From NCBI RefSeq assembly GCF_965638725.1, contig NC_134961.1:7656641-7720640 (forward strand): 64,000 bases of DNA. The letters are read 5' to 3'. The translations under genes were made by a program, and so were the position numbers. This DNA comes from Aptenodytes patagonicus. Lineage: Eukaryota > Chordata > Aves > Sphenisciformes > Spheniscidae. A model generated the notes under the pieces. The model was given only the letters and a program-made list of their open reading frames with translations. It searched no databases and had not been told where the DNA came from. Below, piece by piece: positions 13,301 to 26,994 of this stretch. Each line of letters starts with the position of its first letter. The stretch's first letter is position 1.

Positions 13301-16300
13301 ATTTTACAATTTCCTTGAAAAGCTTTATTTCAAACACGTATCTGTAAGTAGATACAACATACCTCAAAACTCTCAAATATGACAGCATGAGAGAGAATTA
13401 AAAGAACAGTATGTGTTGAGAATTTTGTAAGGAAGTGATTGCAATTCATCTACTATCTTGCTAGGAAATTAGCTCCAATTCCCTGAGATTAGAAGCTTCT
13501 CTGTAAGTAAAAAAGTAGCAAAAACGTTGTCTAGCAACGAGGAGTAAACACTGAGTTGAAGCAGATCCTGTAACTGAAGTCAGTTTGGAAAAATCTACTT
13601 TGTAAAGAAATCAGGGAAGTGCATTTAAAGCTTCTTAATACTGGCTTGTAATGATGAAGTGAATGCTGTATTGCCTGGGAAGACCAACCTTCATCCAAGG
13701 GGCATAGTTTAGTGTGAAGTGTCCACAGACCAGACTCCAGTCTTCTGGGGCAGAGTGCTACCACTTAAGCGCCACTGAATACTCTCAAACACTAATTAAT
13801 TCATACTATTCATAGAGATCGCACTTACTGCTGCCATCTACAGTTGATCACTCAGGAAAACAAAAAACAAACCAAATCAATCCTAACAAGAACACATTAC
13901 CCCCCAACTGCGGCGAAATTACAAGGGGGCTAAAGTACAAAGTTCTCTTTTTAATTCCCCCAGAGCAGCTTGTGAATTATTTCTCACCATACTTTTCTTC
14001 CCAGTACTTTGTTACTTCAAACTAGTGTATCTTTCATGATAGACATAGCCTTAAATCATTCGTCTTTCCTAACAAAGACAAAATGATGACTCCCAAATCT
14101 ACGTAATGTCCTACGGGATGACAAAAATACCAGCATTCTGTCTTCAAGAGCAGAGACAGATACTATTTAGGTTGGAATATGATAGCCACCGCTTTCTGTG
14201 GTCCATTCTCCTTCTAGTTCACTCCTCCAGCACAGAAAACCATTGGAGCAAGGAAGCTACAGGGCACATCCATCCTTGCCTCTTCCCACTAGTATCTATA
14301 CAGTTCTGGAGGCTGATGGGGTTTTTGTAAATTGTTCTTCTGAGGAGAAGGGCCTTTTTACACACTCTCATATTGAGTTTATTAGCTTATCTAAATCAGA
14401 CGCTTGAACTATCTGACCAAAACAGGCTTATGTGCCTCCACTGGGTTTTTTTTTCAGCTACAGTTCAGCATGTTGGGTTATATCAACTATCTGTGCAGCA
14501 AATGGCACCAGAGTAAAATCCAGGCTTGACAGCTATTTTGGGCTGCTGGATTAGAAGTGTTAGCTGCATTAATGGGGCAATGAGAACAAAGTCTTCTGTG
14601 ACAAGAGAGTGATGAAACACCAGGTAAGTTGGTGTATCTCAGCTCCTCTAGAAAACGTCTACTGTTTGAGCAGCCACAGGTAATATGTTTCTTCAAGGAG
14701 TTTCACCCATTTGCTGTCCTCATCTCCACAAGATGGAAATTTTCAAACGCACGGTTTTTGCAGGGTACGTCTTCTGCAGATGAGGCTATTCTGCGGCTGC
14801 TGGAAGACTACTCTGACTAAGCTTGTTCTTGAATACAAAGAAGGCCACAGGGTTGAGGTGGACCAGCAGGCCTACCTGAATATAATGCAGTAATACCAAC
14901 AACAGATTTCACTGGTATTCTAAGAAATAAATTTCTTTTAGTAAAAACTATGAAGTCAGCTCACCAAATGAAGGGATTAAAACTTCTGTTATCTTTCATT
15001 TTGAGCATGTTTAAAGTTGTCATTCTCTGGCAGTAAAATGATGGGTTTGGGGTTTTGTTTTGTTTCAATAAAAAAAAAAAAAAGAAAAACCATCAACAAG
15101 CTTTTTCTTGTCTGGATATCTTATAGATAACAGCATTTTTCAGTAGTCAGGAAAACAAAGCAACACATCAGGAAACACCACACTTGCTCAATATTAAGAT
15201 AGATTTTTTTCGATTTGATTATCTGTACAAGCTATGGAATTTAACATGTCACAGATATAGTATGGAAGCATAAAACTAGGAAAAAGGAGATGCTAACACA
15301 CCCAAAACGTTTCAAAAGCTGAATTTGTGCATCTCCTCAAAAAAAAGACCCACAAACCCCCTAGTCCAGCCCTTTCCAGGGCTGCACCAGTACAAGAGTA
15401 ACAGAGTACCAGCACAACCGCTTGCCCAAGGATGCCCTGATGTGGTTGCACAGCTAGCACCTCTCCTCGACCCTAGGAAGCATGTTAGGGTTTTACCAGA
15501 GTGCTGCTATTCTCCTGCTGTCTCCATCTGGCACACCAGTCCCACAGAGCTACAGCCAGCTGGCACAGCTCAGAACAGCCTTGGGGCTGCTCTAGACTAC
15601 ACAAGGAAGCAGGCCAGAGGAAAACCAGTACCATAAAGAGCTAATTTACAATCCCGTTATCCCATTATCCTCAACTATATGCAGCATGAGCATGATCTAG
15701 GCACCCACCCCGTGACCAGATGCTTTAAACAAACAAACACACACACCCCCAAGTTAAAACATCTTAACAGAGTTTGATTATAAAAGACAGAAATCTTAGA
15801 GACAGGCCTGTTTAAAGAAGGAAACAAGTGGCTCATAACTTGATTACTTAGAAAAACACTTTTCATTTCATTAAATTAAATGTAATGTGAAAAGTGGATT
15901 TTCTATAATAGCTGATCACAGATTACAGGCATTCTACATTCCCTGGTTCATTTATTTTTCACAAGGAAACTGGAGTAGAAGCAAGTTATTTGCATACAGG
16001 AATAAGTTCTAATGACTGCAAACATAAGACAAGTTTCACGTATCAGGCTCAGCACACACTAGTACATCTGTGAAAGCATGCAATACTTACAACAGCAGGT
16101 ACAATCACACAACTGTAGCGGTAACAGAGGTCTACCTTCACAGAACCTTTCAAATGAAGTTAGTATTAGCCACACTTTACAAAAGAAACCATTAGTACAT
16201 GGAGAACATTCAAACACAGTCAATCTGTCAGTGGCAAAGTCTGGAGGAAGGCAGCAGTTGTTACTCAAACTGCCTTACGCAGTCTCCAAGCGCCACCACT

Positions 16301-18264
16301 CAGCCCCTCTGCCATCACCCAGGCACTCCTCCCCTCAAGCTACTAACGCTACAGCTGTTTGTTCAACCCTACATTGACACATAACATAGAGCCAATTCAG
16401 GTGAAGTATCATTAAGAGGAGAAAAAAATCTTTTTCATCCTTATCTGTTCTTTCTGGTTCACAGCACAATCGCACCGACATGATGCAGCGAATGGTATGA
16501 CAGCAAGAACATGCAGCCAAGAGCTGGTAATTCCCTAGACTGTTAAGGAAAGACACACATACGCCCACAGCCAAAGAGCTGGATTTCATGTTCCCCACTC
16601 ACTAGTCTTTGGGGATAATGCACAAAGGTCCAAATCTCACATCTCTTCCTCTCCTCTGGTAAATCGAGTATTGCTCTGTCCTGTAACTGAATGGCATTTT
16701 TGTCATCCAAACCATTTGCCAACTCCATCACATACTTGTGTCTCACTAGTACCCATATATATAGCTAGTTTTAAAATTTTAATTCAAGCTTTTAAAATCT
16801 GACAGATTTGCTAACTTGCCTTTTCCTCCTTACAGTCATTTTCTTGTGTTCTTTTTTTCCACTGCTTAAAACAACTTGTCTGCAAAACAGCTTCAAGCTA
16901 CAGGTACAATGTGCTTACAGAATTAAATTGCTTGCTTTATAAAGAATTGCTATAATAAAGTAATTTTTCAGGTTACCACTAAACTGGAATTCTGTTTTCC
17001 CACAGAGTTTTGCAGTACGCAGCCTAAGACAGACAAAAAACCTCCACCTCCTACTGCCTGAAATCTTTCGATAAGGGCCTGAAAACTTGCATTCCAATTA
17101 TGAGATGTCCCTGTGACCTCAGACATACCAGGATCTCTCCCCTCAAGTTTCCTTTTTGTAAAATACTTAACCGCATGGATGAACAAAGGATTTACTTGGC
17201 ATCATAAAGCAATTTCTCTAATGCTCCATGTATATTTTTCATTTTTAAACTTGGCACTATTGCACAGATACACAGTGACTCCATATAATTATGAACTTTG
17301 GTACCATTCCATTGCACTTTGTGATTGAGATCCCTTCAATTAGCAAACAAGTGGTTGACAGTAACTCTTCTGCACATGCAAGTCTGAATCAATTCTGATA
17401 ACTGAATCAATGCAGATTATAAAGAGATGCAGAAAAGAAATTTAACTTATTGGGGCAACACTAGAACTTAAACATCAAGAAAAGTTCTAAGAAGCAGAAT
17501 TACTATGTGACAAGGAAACACATCACTAAAGGTAGTAATATAAAATTATGCTGGACAAAGTGCAAGATCAATTTCGTTAGGGAACAGCCTCATCATGAGA
17601 GACAAGAGCCTTGTTCCTCTTTATGCACATAACTGCAATAACTCTTGAAACTATTTTCACTACCTTCCTCATTCTGTGCTCCACTTCACTGTTAAGATCA
17701 ACCCACAACCAAAAACACAAAATGCAGTCACAAATGACCAAAGAATTGAGTGTTAACCGTTCAGATAAACATATCCAATAATTAGCTTTTGGGGGAGGAT
17801 GCTTGCTAAGAGAGCATGACAAAAGTCAGCAACGTACAGAAAACAAGATTATATGAGGATTTCACCCTGGTTACTAGCTGCCAAGCAGGACAGCGATCCA
17901 GTTTAAGAAGAAAACTGTGCAGTAACATGAAGAAAACGAAGCACAGCAAAGAAGAACATAAAACGTTAAGACAAATTTTGCATTTGTCACTGGAGGGCAC
18001 AGGATCACAAAACCTCACCTAGCATAAATGAGGTACTGAAATCAGTCAGCTATCCCAGCTGTCTTCACTTATGAAGTCATCATACATCTGCTGTGCAATA
18101 AATCTTACCTTTATTTACCAAATATATTCTAAAGAATGTCCCTTAAAATCTGACTTGCATGCAATAACAAGCCTGAATGCACAGGCCAAAAGCCCAAATT
18201 ATAATTAGACAAACTTTGTGAAATAACATTAGGTGGTTTGAAGACACAAGGAAGGGAAGATTAA

Positions 18265-18281
18265 TTTTTTTTTTTTTTTTT
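18265..18281. repeat. Poly-T tract (17 T)
   Basis: An uninterrupted run of 17 T on the + strand (A in the USP22 sense). No SINE or processed-gene body is visible next to it. Confidence 0.9.
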
Positions 18282-18717
18282 AAACAGAAATTATGGGAGG
18301 AGGGAGAAGGCAGAAGTAAAGGTTATAGCTGCTGTTTTCTCTCCTTGTGCTAACACACACCAAAGCAATAGAATTCAAGTCTGTACCTTATGCAAAACAA
18401 AAGCCCTTTAAAAACAGAAGCAAAACATACATATAAAAGCCCTGGCAGTCAATTCAGTAAGATGAACTCAAAGTCAAATCCTATTTAAAAAAAAAAAGGC
18501 TACTTGGATGCATGAACTTCTGAGTGACAAGCGAGGCAATTACCACAAATGGAACTCAGTGTCACACCGGTGTTTGATACTCCATCATCCCCATCACTTA
18601 ACTATATTCAAGTACTACAGGGTCTTTCATGTGTTTAGACAAAAATAAAATTATTACTAATTTTGTAATTTTTACTTTTTGGATTTATACATACTACTTT
18701 TTAAATTATGGATTAAC

Positions 18718-18734
18718 ATATATATATATATATA
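18718..18734. repeat. (AT)n microsatellite
   Basis: A pure AT dinucleotide run of 17 bases inside AT-rich intron sequence. Confidence 0.9.
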
Positions 18735-20809
18735 GATTAAAACAACTTGGTTTAATATACTAGGACAAAAGTTGCAACACAGAACTCCAGATTAAGATGC
18801 TAATGAAAAAGCAGAGATATTCTAATAATCTCTTAAGTGAAATACAGATTAATCATCTCTACAATTTAATTCTACACAAATACAACTCATTGAATTTATG
18901 AATAGTTATATTTTTACACCTTACATGTATGTGCAGAAGAGCTCGGCTGTGTGTGCAAACCAACTGTCACATTGCAAGAACAGCATGGTATAAGAACAAG
19001 ACCACGTAAGCGTAGTTAAACCTCGGTTCTCTTTTCAGAGTTATTAAGGCAGCGTCACATTTAGTCAGCTGCTTCTCGCTACTACTTTTAATATGAGGAT
19101 ATTTGATATATTTGACACGTTTAACGTCAGAATTTGTTACTGGACATCAGAACTTCCACAGGCCCCAATATTTATGCTAAAAAGACAGTACATTTTTTAA
19201 GTGTGTTGAAAAGAACTTTTGTTACCACGTCTACTTTTTTTTTTTTGAGTTTCACCTCGTCTAACACCCAATTTTTTAATTCAATGACAAATTTAGTACA
19301 CTGAAGACCTTCACAGAAATATTTCCCAGGGATATGCTGACATCACCAGTGATACTATGCAAAAGGTAGACAAGAAGAACCATGTTAATTTCAAGCTCCA
19401 TTAAACACAGGAAAGGAAGAAGGAGAAGGGGGAAAAAGTTATCTTTACCAACTTGGAAAAGGAGCAGAGACAGACAGAAAAGAAATAAAAATTTTAAATT
19501 AGTGTTACACATAACTGACAGGTTTTAAAAAAAAAACAAACCAACTTGAGCAACATTCTACCCAAGTAGAGAACTGAAAAAAGTCAAGTATTTGCTGTAT
19601 TTCACACACAAAGGAATGTGACAAGACAGACACTTACTGCTAATCAGTTACCAACTGATAAAGTGAATCTCAGGTTACTTTGAGTCAACTGGTGTCTGGT
19701 AACAGTTCACTTTACTGATCGTCAAATAGGTCTTGAAATAGATAAAATGATTCTTTTTCTTAAATGAGAGATATCAACATGGCGGAAGCCGTCCTAGCAC
19801 TGAAGTAAACCACAGATCGTTCTGGAGTTGCTATGCAAGTTGCATGTGTTTTGAACCAAAAAGAATGCAGATTAATTTTGCAATGAGTAACTCTTTACAA
19901 CATTGATTATATCACTAGCTAATGCAGCAAAATTCTTATCTTGAATTAAGCAGTGTACATAAAGGACGGCCAAGTCAATATGTAAAAGAATACAACTACC
20001 AAGACAGAGCTTTCATCCAGTCAGAAAAGATCTATCAGCTTCTAGAACTGCTTCTGCTAAGAAAAGGTTCCCAATTCAGGCCTCTTGGATAACATATGGC
20101 TCTCCCTACACTTCAGCACTGCTTGCTGACAACACAGTCCAGGATAACATAATAAACTGTAATGTCATCATAGCATTTCACTCACTTAGCTCCACTGCCC
20201 ATAGGTTAACAAGAGATTGGAGATAACTGCTCTAGGCAGCTCTTTCTGTCCCAAGTCTAGAAAGGCTCTAACAACGATGGCTCTTTGCATGGTTAAAAAA
20301 AAAAAGGATTACTTTTTAAAAATATAGTTCTAGTAAATCCAGCAAAATGCATACAGGTCACCTTCAGATTGCCTTTCTTGTGATGTCACTATAATTGATA
20401 CATAAGCAAGAGTACCTCTGTATCTCCTCACCTTAGATGCTGCCATGTGCTACAGACACATTATAAATACTTGGAGAACCATGGGAATACAAGAATTAAA
20501 AACCCAAACCCAACCTTTTCAAGTAGGCCCTATCAGCCAAATGAAAAGGAAGGGTATGGCCGACAAAAGCGCCCTACATCTACCAGGAAGAAGACATCAA
20601 GAAACCATAGTTCCAAGTCAATCGCACACAAACAGGAAAAACTATGGGTGCTAGGTTTAATGTGAGAAACACAAGCTTTTAAACCAAGTTAATCTTTCTC
20701 TGGTTTAAAACAATTCAGCCACCGCAGCCACCGTTGGGAATCAAACTAACAGTTGCAACAGCATTTGTTACGGAGCAGGATCCCCAGAGCATGTCCCAAA
20801 GGAAAACAC

Positions 20810-20830
20810 TTTTTTTTTTTTTTTTTTTTT
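20810..20830. repeat. Poly-T tract (21 T)
   Basis: The longest homopolymer in the left half of the window: 21 T on the + strand, or poly-A in the USP22 transcript sense. The flank on the side where a retrocopy body would lie (above 20,830) was checked, and no recognisable gene body was seen. Confidence 0.9.
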
Positions 20831-21302
20831 GCTCAGACTCAAGTAGTAGTAAGTCAGGAGAAGGGGAGTCCACAATTCACAAGCAGGCAACTTCCACTAT
20901 CAGTCAGTAGCATTTGCCCGTTGGTTTGTTACTCCAGTTACTAAGACAGAAAATCCACAAATAAAAGAAGGAGAGTAGAAGGTTTGAAACTGATTTGCAG
21001 CTCCGGTTTCACGTTAACGCTACAGATTAAGGCCTGAAACAAAAATGAGGATATCAGCTAACCTTTGTTTGGGGTTTAAAGCTTTGATGGCTTAAAATAA
21101 AGCTCAACAGATAGTCCAACAGATCAAACAAAGCCACTCCGCTCTGCTCACCTTCACACTACTAGCTGTCATTCTAGTTTGAAAGCTTTCAACATTTTCA
21201 ACATCAAGCAAATGAGATCGTTGACTGCAGACAAAATTAGAGATGCTACAACTGCTGCCGACAAACAGCCTGGCTATTAGCAAACCCTGACTGCTGATAA
21301 GA

Positions 21303-21383
21303 CTACAGAAAAAAAGAAGCCTTCTTGTCCAGCATATCCCTATTTTTTCCCTTCGTCAGCTTGTGCAGATCCATCTTCTTTCT
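21303..21383 (-). other. Possible cryptic or alternative USP22 exon
   Basis: On the minus strand a pyrimidine-rich tract followed by TTGCAG just above 21,383 makes a good splice acceptor. Reading from 21,383 in phase 0, which is the phase left open by USP22 exon 1, gives 26 lysine-rich codons, beginning RKKMDLHKL and ending at a TAG at 21,305-21,303. If used, it would give a short truncated USP22 product. I see no good donor and no nearby poly-A signal, so it may equally be a chance match in a long intron. Confidence 0.15.
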
Positions 21384-24300
21384 CTGCAACAGAGAACAAA
21401 CAAATGTATGGGGAAAACTGCATTTATTGTGCTTGTTTGTCTCTCCATCCATATTAAAAAAACAGAGAAGGAAATGGTTCCAATACAACTCCTATTCATG
21501 AGTCAGCTTCAGTGAGAGATCTGCGTAACCTTTAACTCAGACTGCAAGTGCTGACCTGAGAGAGAGATATGAGCAAGTCTTCGGGTAAGTCCTGATGGTT
21601 CAGATCCCACAACTCAGGAATTGTTATTCACCACCATAGAGTTCATGGCACAAGACTAATTCCTAACCTTTGGCCCAGAAACCAACCATTTATTTAAAAA
21701 AAACATGGCAGAGGATACAAAATAGGGATTAACAGCACTAGGAAGAGGAAGGCCTTGTATTATATTCTTCTTCGGCACCAAAGACATAAGCTCAGTGGAG
21801 CATTTTCAATCTGGCTTGTCCCACATATGCAAGGCTCCGCTGTGTATGGACCTAAAATCTCATGTCTGAATCTCTCACACCAAAAATTGTGTCTTCACAC
21901 CAAGAGGAAAGAGAACGTTACCTTCAGCAGGTCTAAGGACCTTTCTACTCCTTAGAGGTTAAGAACTAGGAAGATTGTTCAGTTATGAAACTGGAGACCT
22001 CCTGAACAATGAAGCTTGCAGATCATTTTGACACTTCTTATGGGCTTTCAGGGAGAAGGTAGTCCCCACAACACATGGCAAAGAAGAACATCCTTCCTGA
22101 GTGAATCAGACAGTTCACATAGGCAGCCAAAGCGGAGTATGGAGCTGAAAAAGAGACATGCTTCTTGAATCCTGGACTCCTCTTTCAAATTCTCCACAGG
22201 ATTTGTAATCCGGAAGTTTGGTGCATATGCTAAAAACGTTAAAGAAAAACAAGCTAAGATTTTCTTATTAATTTAAGCAATCAAAACACCGAGCCTGAGA
22301 ACGCAGCACAGCCTGGTAAGGTTCCTTGCCCATCTGTTACGGTACAAAGCAAATCACCTAAGCAACACTTCCCTGTTCCTTGACAGGTATATGGGGCAAG
22401 GCTGTAAGGGAGAAAGCAAATAAGCAAGCATGCCTCAACAGGCATTCGATGAGAAGTTCCACCATTAGCTTACCCTATGACTGCAAGGTCATTTTAGCAA
22501 GAACTTAACACGTTGATCTAGACTGTGAACCACAATACTTGCTACGGAAAACATGACATGGCATTTATTTGCTAAGATATTAAGCTTTTTCTACTTTGAA
22601 AGTTAGGAAATGAACCAAAATAATTTCAGTTTTAAGTATCTATGAATTAATTATCTGTCAAATATGAGAAGGAAGGAAGGACTGAAGTTGCAAGTACATG
22701 GGGAGAAGGATACCTCTGGAAAGGTCATCACCCATAAAAGAAAATGTTTCTTCATATCTGAAAGCATCAATGGAGGGTCCATGTAAAGAGAGAATAACAG
22801 AAAAAAACAACAGAAGCTCTCAAACAGGAAGAAATATGCTAGAATGCACCCGCTGTCAATGACAGCATACAACCCCTGACAGGCAATTATTCTTTGATCT
22901 ATTGGCAGAAGCACAGAACAAACATTCTGAAATTCCAGATAGGACCTTGTGCATATCATGACTGCGGTCATGATGAGCAGTTTACTTCTATCATGGAGAA
23001 CCTTTTCAGAGCAGTGATAATAAGAACCATTCAGAATGAAAAAGACGGTTTTCTCCAAGAGGCATAGTCCAGTAAGACAGAATTTAATTGTAAATTCAGC
23101 TGCCCTTCAAGCACTGAAACCATTACTTACCAACTCCTAAACACAAAGATGCATCTACATGTCTAACTGCTCACTGATGGGGACAAAAAACTACATTCAG
23201 CACTGCAAAACAGATTTTTCTTGTCTATAATTCTAAAGGAATAAGCAAAGCATTTCAAGCATGACCCCACAGAAAAATGGAAAAAGCTGACACGAAGGCA
23301 GTAAGTCTTTTTAGCATCCTCTGTCTGTTCCATAATTCCTGAATGGGAGGTAGTGGTGTCAAATTTAAGGACCTCTTATACAGTGTTACTTAATTAAGTG
23401 TGAGGTAATTTCCACATCAAAATATTCAAGGTAAAGTCCATGACCTATAGAAACATGAGCTTTGCCATCAGCTTATTAAACAAATTCCAACTATCACAAA
23501 ATAAAAAAATCAAGGGTTACAGGTCAAAATCCTAAAGCCAAGACGGTCAACCCTAATTTTGCGCTACCTTACATACAACTTAAGCCCTGAAATCTAGTTC
23601 CAACTTTTAATCCAATGTGGGACTTTTAATCCAACTTTTAATCACAATTGTTACAATTTCAAGAGCCATTATTCAGATTTCTTCCTACCCCTTTTCCTGT
23701 TCCACTCTTCAGTGTGACAGACAGGTTTTGTCTTTGCTTAGGCTTTACCATCAGCAACACGTTTACACTATGGCAAAGCCTTTGCCTAGCACATGCTGCA
23801 CTTTACTACTTCGGCCAAGATGCAGTGAGGTGAGGCAAGCTACAGCCTCGCTCCTTCGTGTAGATACAATGATGCACCATGACGACAGCTCAAATCCTGG
23901 TGTAGACAACGCTTCAGAAGCAACCATACTCCCAAAACCTTCACCAGAATGCCGGTATCTACAAAGATATGTACATAATTACCTCTCACTTCTGACTGAG
24001 AATTCAAATATACGTTCAGGAGATAGCTTTCCAACTATGAACTGTGCTTTACAGCTGTTCTATTCAAAACTCTGGGTGTAAAGCATACTGAACCGAGAGC
24101 TGATGCTCATAAAGGCTTATTCGCAGAAAAGGTACATATCAAAAACGAACAGCAAACAGCAAGCAGTGTTAAAATGGTCTTCCAAAGCATAATGCAGTAG
24201 GCAGCGTAAGTAAAGCAGGAGGAATGGACACTTTCTGCCCCCTGCAGTTTCCATTGCTATCTAGATTTTTTAAGACAGCCTTAGGAGGGATAGTACGTTA

Positions 24301-24601
24301 CCATTCTAGAAACCTAACAATTTACATCTGGCTATCACCAGACAGCCAAGACCTTTTTTTACAGCTAGGTTCATCTGACTAACAGTTAAACTGACCAACG
24401 CTTCCCATTAACGATCAACTGCGTATGTCGAATGTTTTCTGTGATAAATGAATGATGCGACTGTCCTTGATTTTGCAACAGAAAAGAAAATCACCTTCTA
24501 CCAAACCTTTAATTTGACCTCATCGTTTTGATTAGGATTAAGAACAAGAATCCTCACCAATAAATATGTACTCTTAAGCAGTCCGAGCTATGCTCCTAAA
24601 A

Positions 24602-24655
24602 TATATATACATATATGTATATATAAATATACCTAATATATGTATATGTAAAATA
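24602..24655. repeat. AT-rich palindrome and degenerate TATATG repeat
   Basis: Bases 24,602-24,625 form a perfect 24-bp palindrome of TATATATA, C, ATATAT, G, TATATATA layout. A second block of imperfect TATATG units follows to about 24,655. This is a typical cruciform-prone microsatellite. Confidence 0.85.
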
Positions 24656-26506
24656 TTAAAGGACAAAGGATTGTTTTCTAGTTATTAGACTATAAACATG
24701 CCTCCAAACAGAAAATACCATTTCGTCATATTCTACATGTAAAACTGTAAGGCATATATACAGACAGAGAATTTCAGTAAAGAAAAATTCCATGGAAGAA
24801 GGTCTCACGCCCATACGCAGGAGAGGTAAGTACCGTAACTGTCGTTTATATACTTTCTTCAATCTTTACAAATATAGACTGGGAACTGAACCCCAAGTTC
24901 AGCTAGCCAAAACGCTTCCCTATATGTGACCATGTACTCCCACATATTTCGGGTTGGCTGAATTCAGGAATCCAACTACTTTCAGACCGGTAACCTGCTT
25001 AAAAAAAGTGTGTGGGGGGAAAGCATTTTTAGCATGTATTTGGAAAACTGATGTTTTCCATGAGATGATAGGTAATTTTGAAATAATCCTGTTCTGCTTC
25101 ATGAGCCTGGCTGTGCAAAGAGGAAGTAAGAAGAGATTGATTACAATGGAATACTATTTATTTCCAGCTGTTTTTTCAAGCAATGATGAACACATCACTA
25201 CCATTAGATTTCAGAAGAAAAAAACCCAAACTTGCAGCATACAAATGGTGTGCAGGTTACAAAGGATGCCTCATAATGGGGGGGGAGCTAAAGTGTTAAT
25301 CTTGCTAATGATATTTTATTTTCATTCTTCCACATAACACTTGGTTTATATTTGTCCGAGACATCTTCCTACCTCACTCGTCATTTTTTTCTCCCGCAGC
25401 ACATGTATAATTTTTTTGTCCATTTAAGCTCTAAGTACCACGTATTAAATACCAATTTGTATTTTGACAGATTAAAGGCTAAATAAAACCAGATTTTGAC
25501 TAATATACTTCATAATATTGACTTGTAGGGGATTATAAGTACCGAAAACAAGTTTGACTGTATTTTGCAGGGCTATCAAGTAACTAAATACATTTCAAAT
25601 ACGTTTCTTCTGAGATGCCATTTTTTCCTCTTCAAGTAAAAAACTGGAAAATTGGATTGTCCTGAGAACATAAACTGAACGCAGAAAAATGGTTAGCCAC
25701 CTCACCCCTGAAGTACATCTTTTCATACTCTAGTTCTATTATGAATAATAAACTGAGCGGCTTAATGCAAAGCAACTGGGATCAGAAAGTTTTCAATGGG
25801 TTGCTTCAACATAAACACAATCTGTGCTGTCCCAAAAAACAAGTTTTGCTACTTGTAGCTGTTGCGCTCCCCTCCTCAGTCGTGAATATGATGACTGATA
25901 GAAATCTGCCAAGTCACTTTGAAGTAAAAACCAGTTGATTCTAGGGAAACCAGTAATCGGTTGCACAGTTGAGAGAGAAGTCCTCCAGAAACATGCATGT
26001 GGATAGGGATGTAATTTTATGAGATACGTGGGAAAAACGCTCTTCCTCTCGCATTTTGCCTCATTAACACGGATTTTTTTCCCGGTGTTTGCCTGCGCAG
26101 TGCATGTCCCGAGCACCACCACACTCCGAGAGCAAACTCCCCTCTCCCCTTCCGTCTACTCCGGACTGAGTCAGTTCCTTCTCTCCCCCCGCCCCACTAC
26201 AGCGGGAACCCCCTTTTCCAAGTGGATTATCAGAACGAGCCGCTTTCTTTTTTTTTTTTTAAGGGGGGAAAAAAAAAAAGTAATAAATAAGCCGCCCCCC
26301 CCCCGCCTCCGGGACCCGCTGACACGCTCCCAGCCATTGTGCCTCCCCCCTCTCCCCACGCACACGCCGCCGTGCTCCGGGCGGCCCCGCCGCAGCCCCC
26401 CGGGCTCGGGCGCGCCCCCGCGGGGCTCCCCCCCGCGCCCCGGCGGCACAAAGCTCCGCCGCAGGCCGGACGTGCCCGTTGCCCCGGGCCTCCCCTTCCC
26501 TTCCCT

Positions 26507-26519
26507 CCCCCCCCCCCCC
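26507..26519. repeat. C13 homopolymer
   Basis: Thirteen consecutive C on the + strand, so G13 in the nascent USP22 intron 1 RNA. A shorter C10 run lies at 26,295-26,304. Confidence 0.9.
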
Positions 26520-26704
26520 GCCGCCGTATTCCGGGAAACCCTCGCTGCCTCCCGCACCTCCGGGAGGAGGCGGCGGCGCTGCGGAACAGCCCCGCTGCGG
26601 AAAGCCGTCCCCGCCGCCGGGGCAGGTGGCAGGGAGGGAGGCCCCGCCGGCGGGCGCCGGGGCTGGCTGCCTCCTCCATCCCGGCGACCGGCCCCGCTGT
26701 ACAG

Positions 26705-26722
26705 CCCCCCCCCCCCCCCCCC
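26705..26722. repeat. C18 homopolymer
   Basis: Eighteen consecutive C on the + strand, followed shortly (26,760-26,792) by CCT/CCCT repeats. The USP22-sense RNA would be G-rich and able to form G-quadruplexes. Length in this assembly may be inexact. Confidence 0.85.
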
Positions 26723-26963
26723 GCACCCCGCCCCGGAGGCCGGAGACACCGACCGCTTCCTCCTCCTCCTCCTCCCTCCCTCCCTCCCCCCACGACCGCG
26801 TGCCGGAGCCCGGGCCCCTTCCCTGCCGGCGGGGCGGGGACGGGGCTGGGGGAGGCTCGGGCCCACCTGCCCCGGGGGAAGGGAGAGAGGGAGGGAGGGC
26901 GGGGGACCCGTCCCCTCCCCGCGCCCGCGGGCAGGCCGAGGCGGCGGAGTGCGTGTGAGCGGC

Positions 26964-26994
26964 GGAGGGAGGGAGGGAGGGAGGGAGGGAGGGG
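26964..26994. repeat. (GGGA)n repeat
   Basis: A run of GGGA units on the + strand, about 70 bases downstream of the USP22 exon 1 donor in the transcript sense. Four or more G-triplets in a row meet the usual G-quadruplex pattern on this strand, opposite to the C runs at 26.5-26.8 kb. Confidence 0.85.

Noticed and set aside
20445..20665. Basic 70-codon frames preceded by an acceptor-like CACCTTAG on the plus strand
   Set aside because: They lie antisense to USP22, two frames are equally open, and there is no family resemblance.
22651..23058. 135-codon minus-strand frame in USP22 intron 1
   Set aside because: It begins at TTG rather than ATG, has Phe/Leu-rich low-complexity composition typical of T-rich intron DNA, and matches no family I know.
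23617..24081. 154-codon plus-strand frame in USP22 intron 1
   Set aside because: It starts at GTG, lies antisense to the gene, and has no recognisable domain or supporting splice sites.
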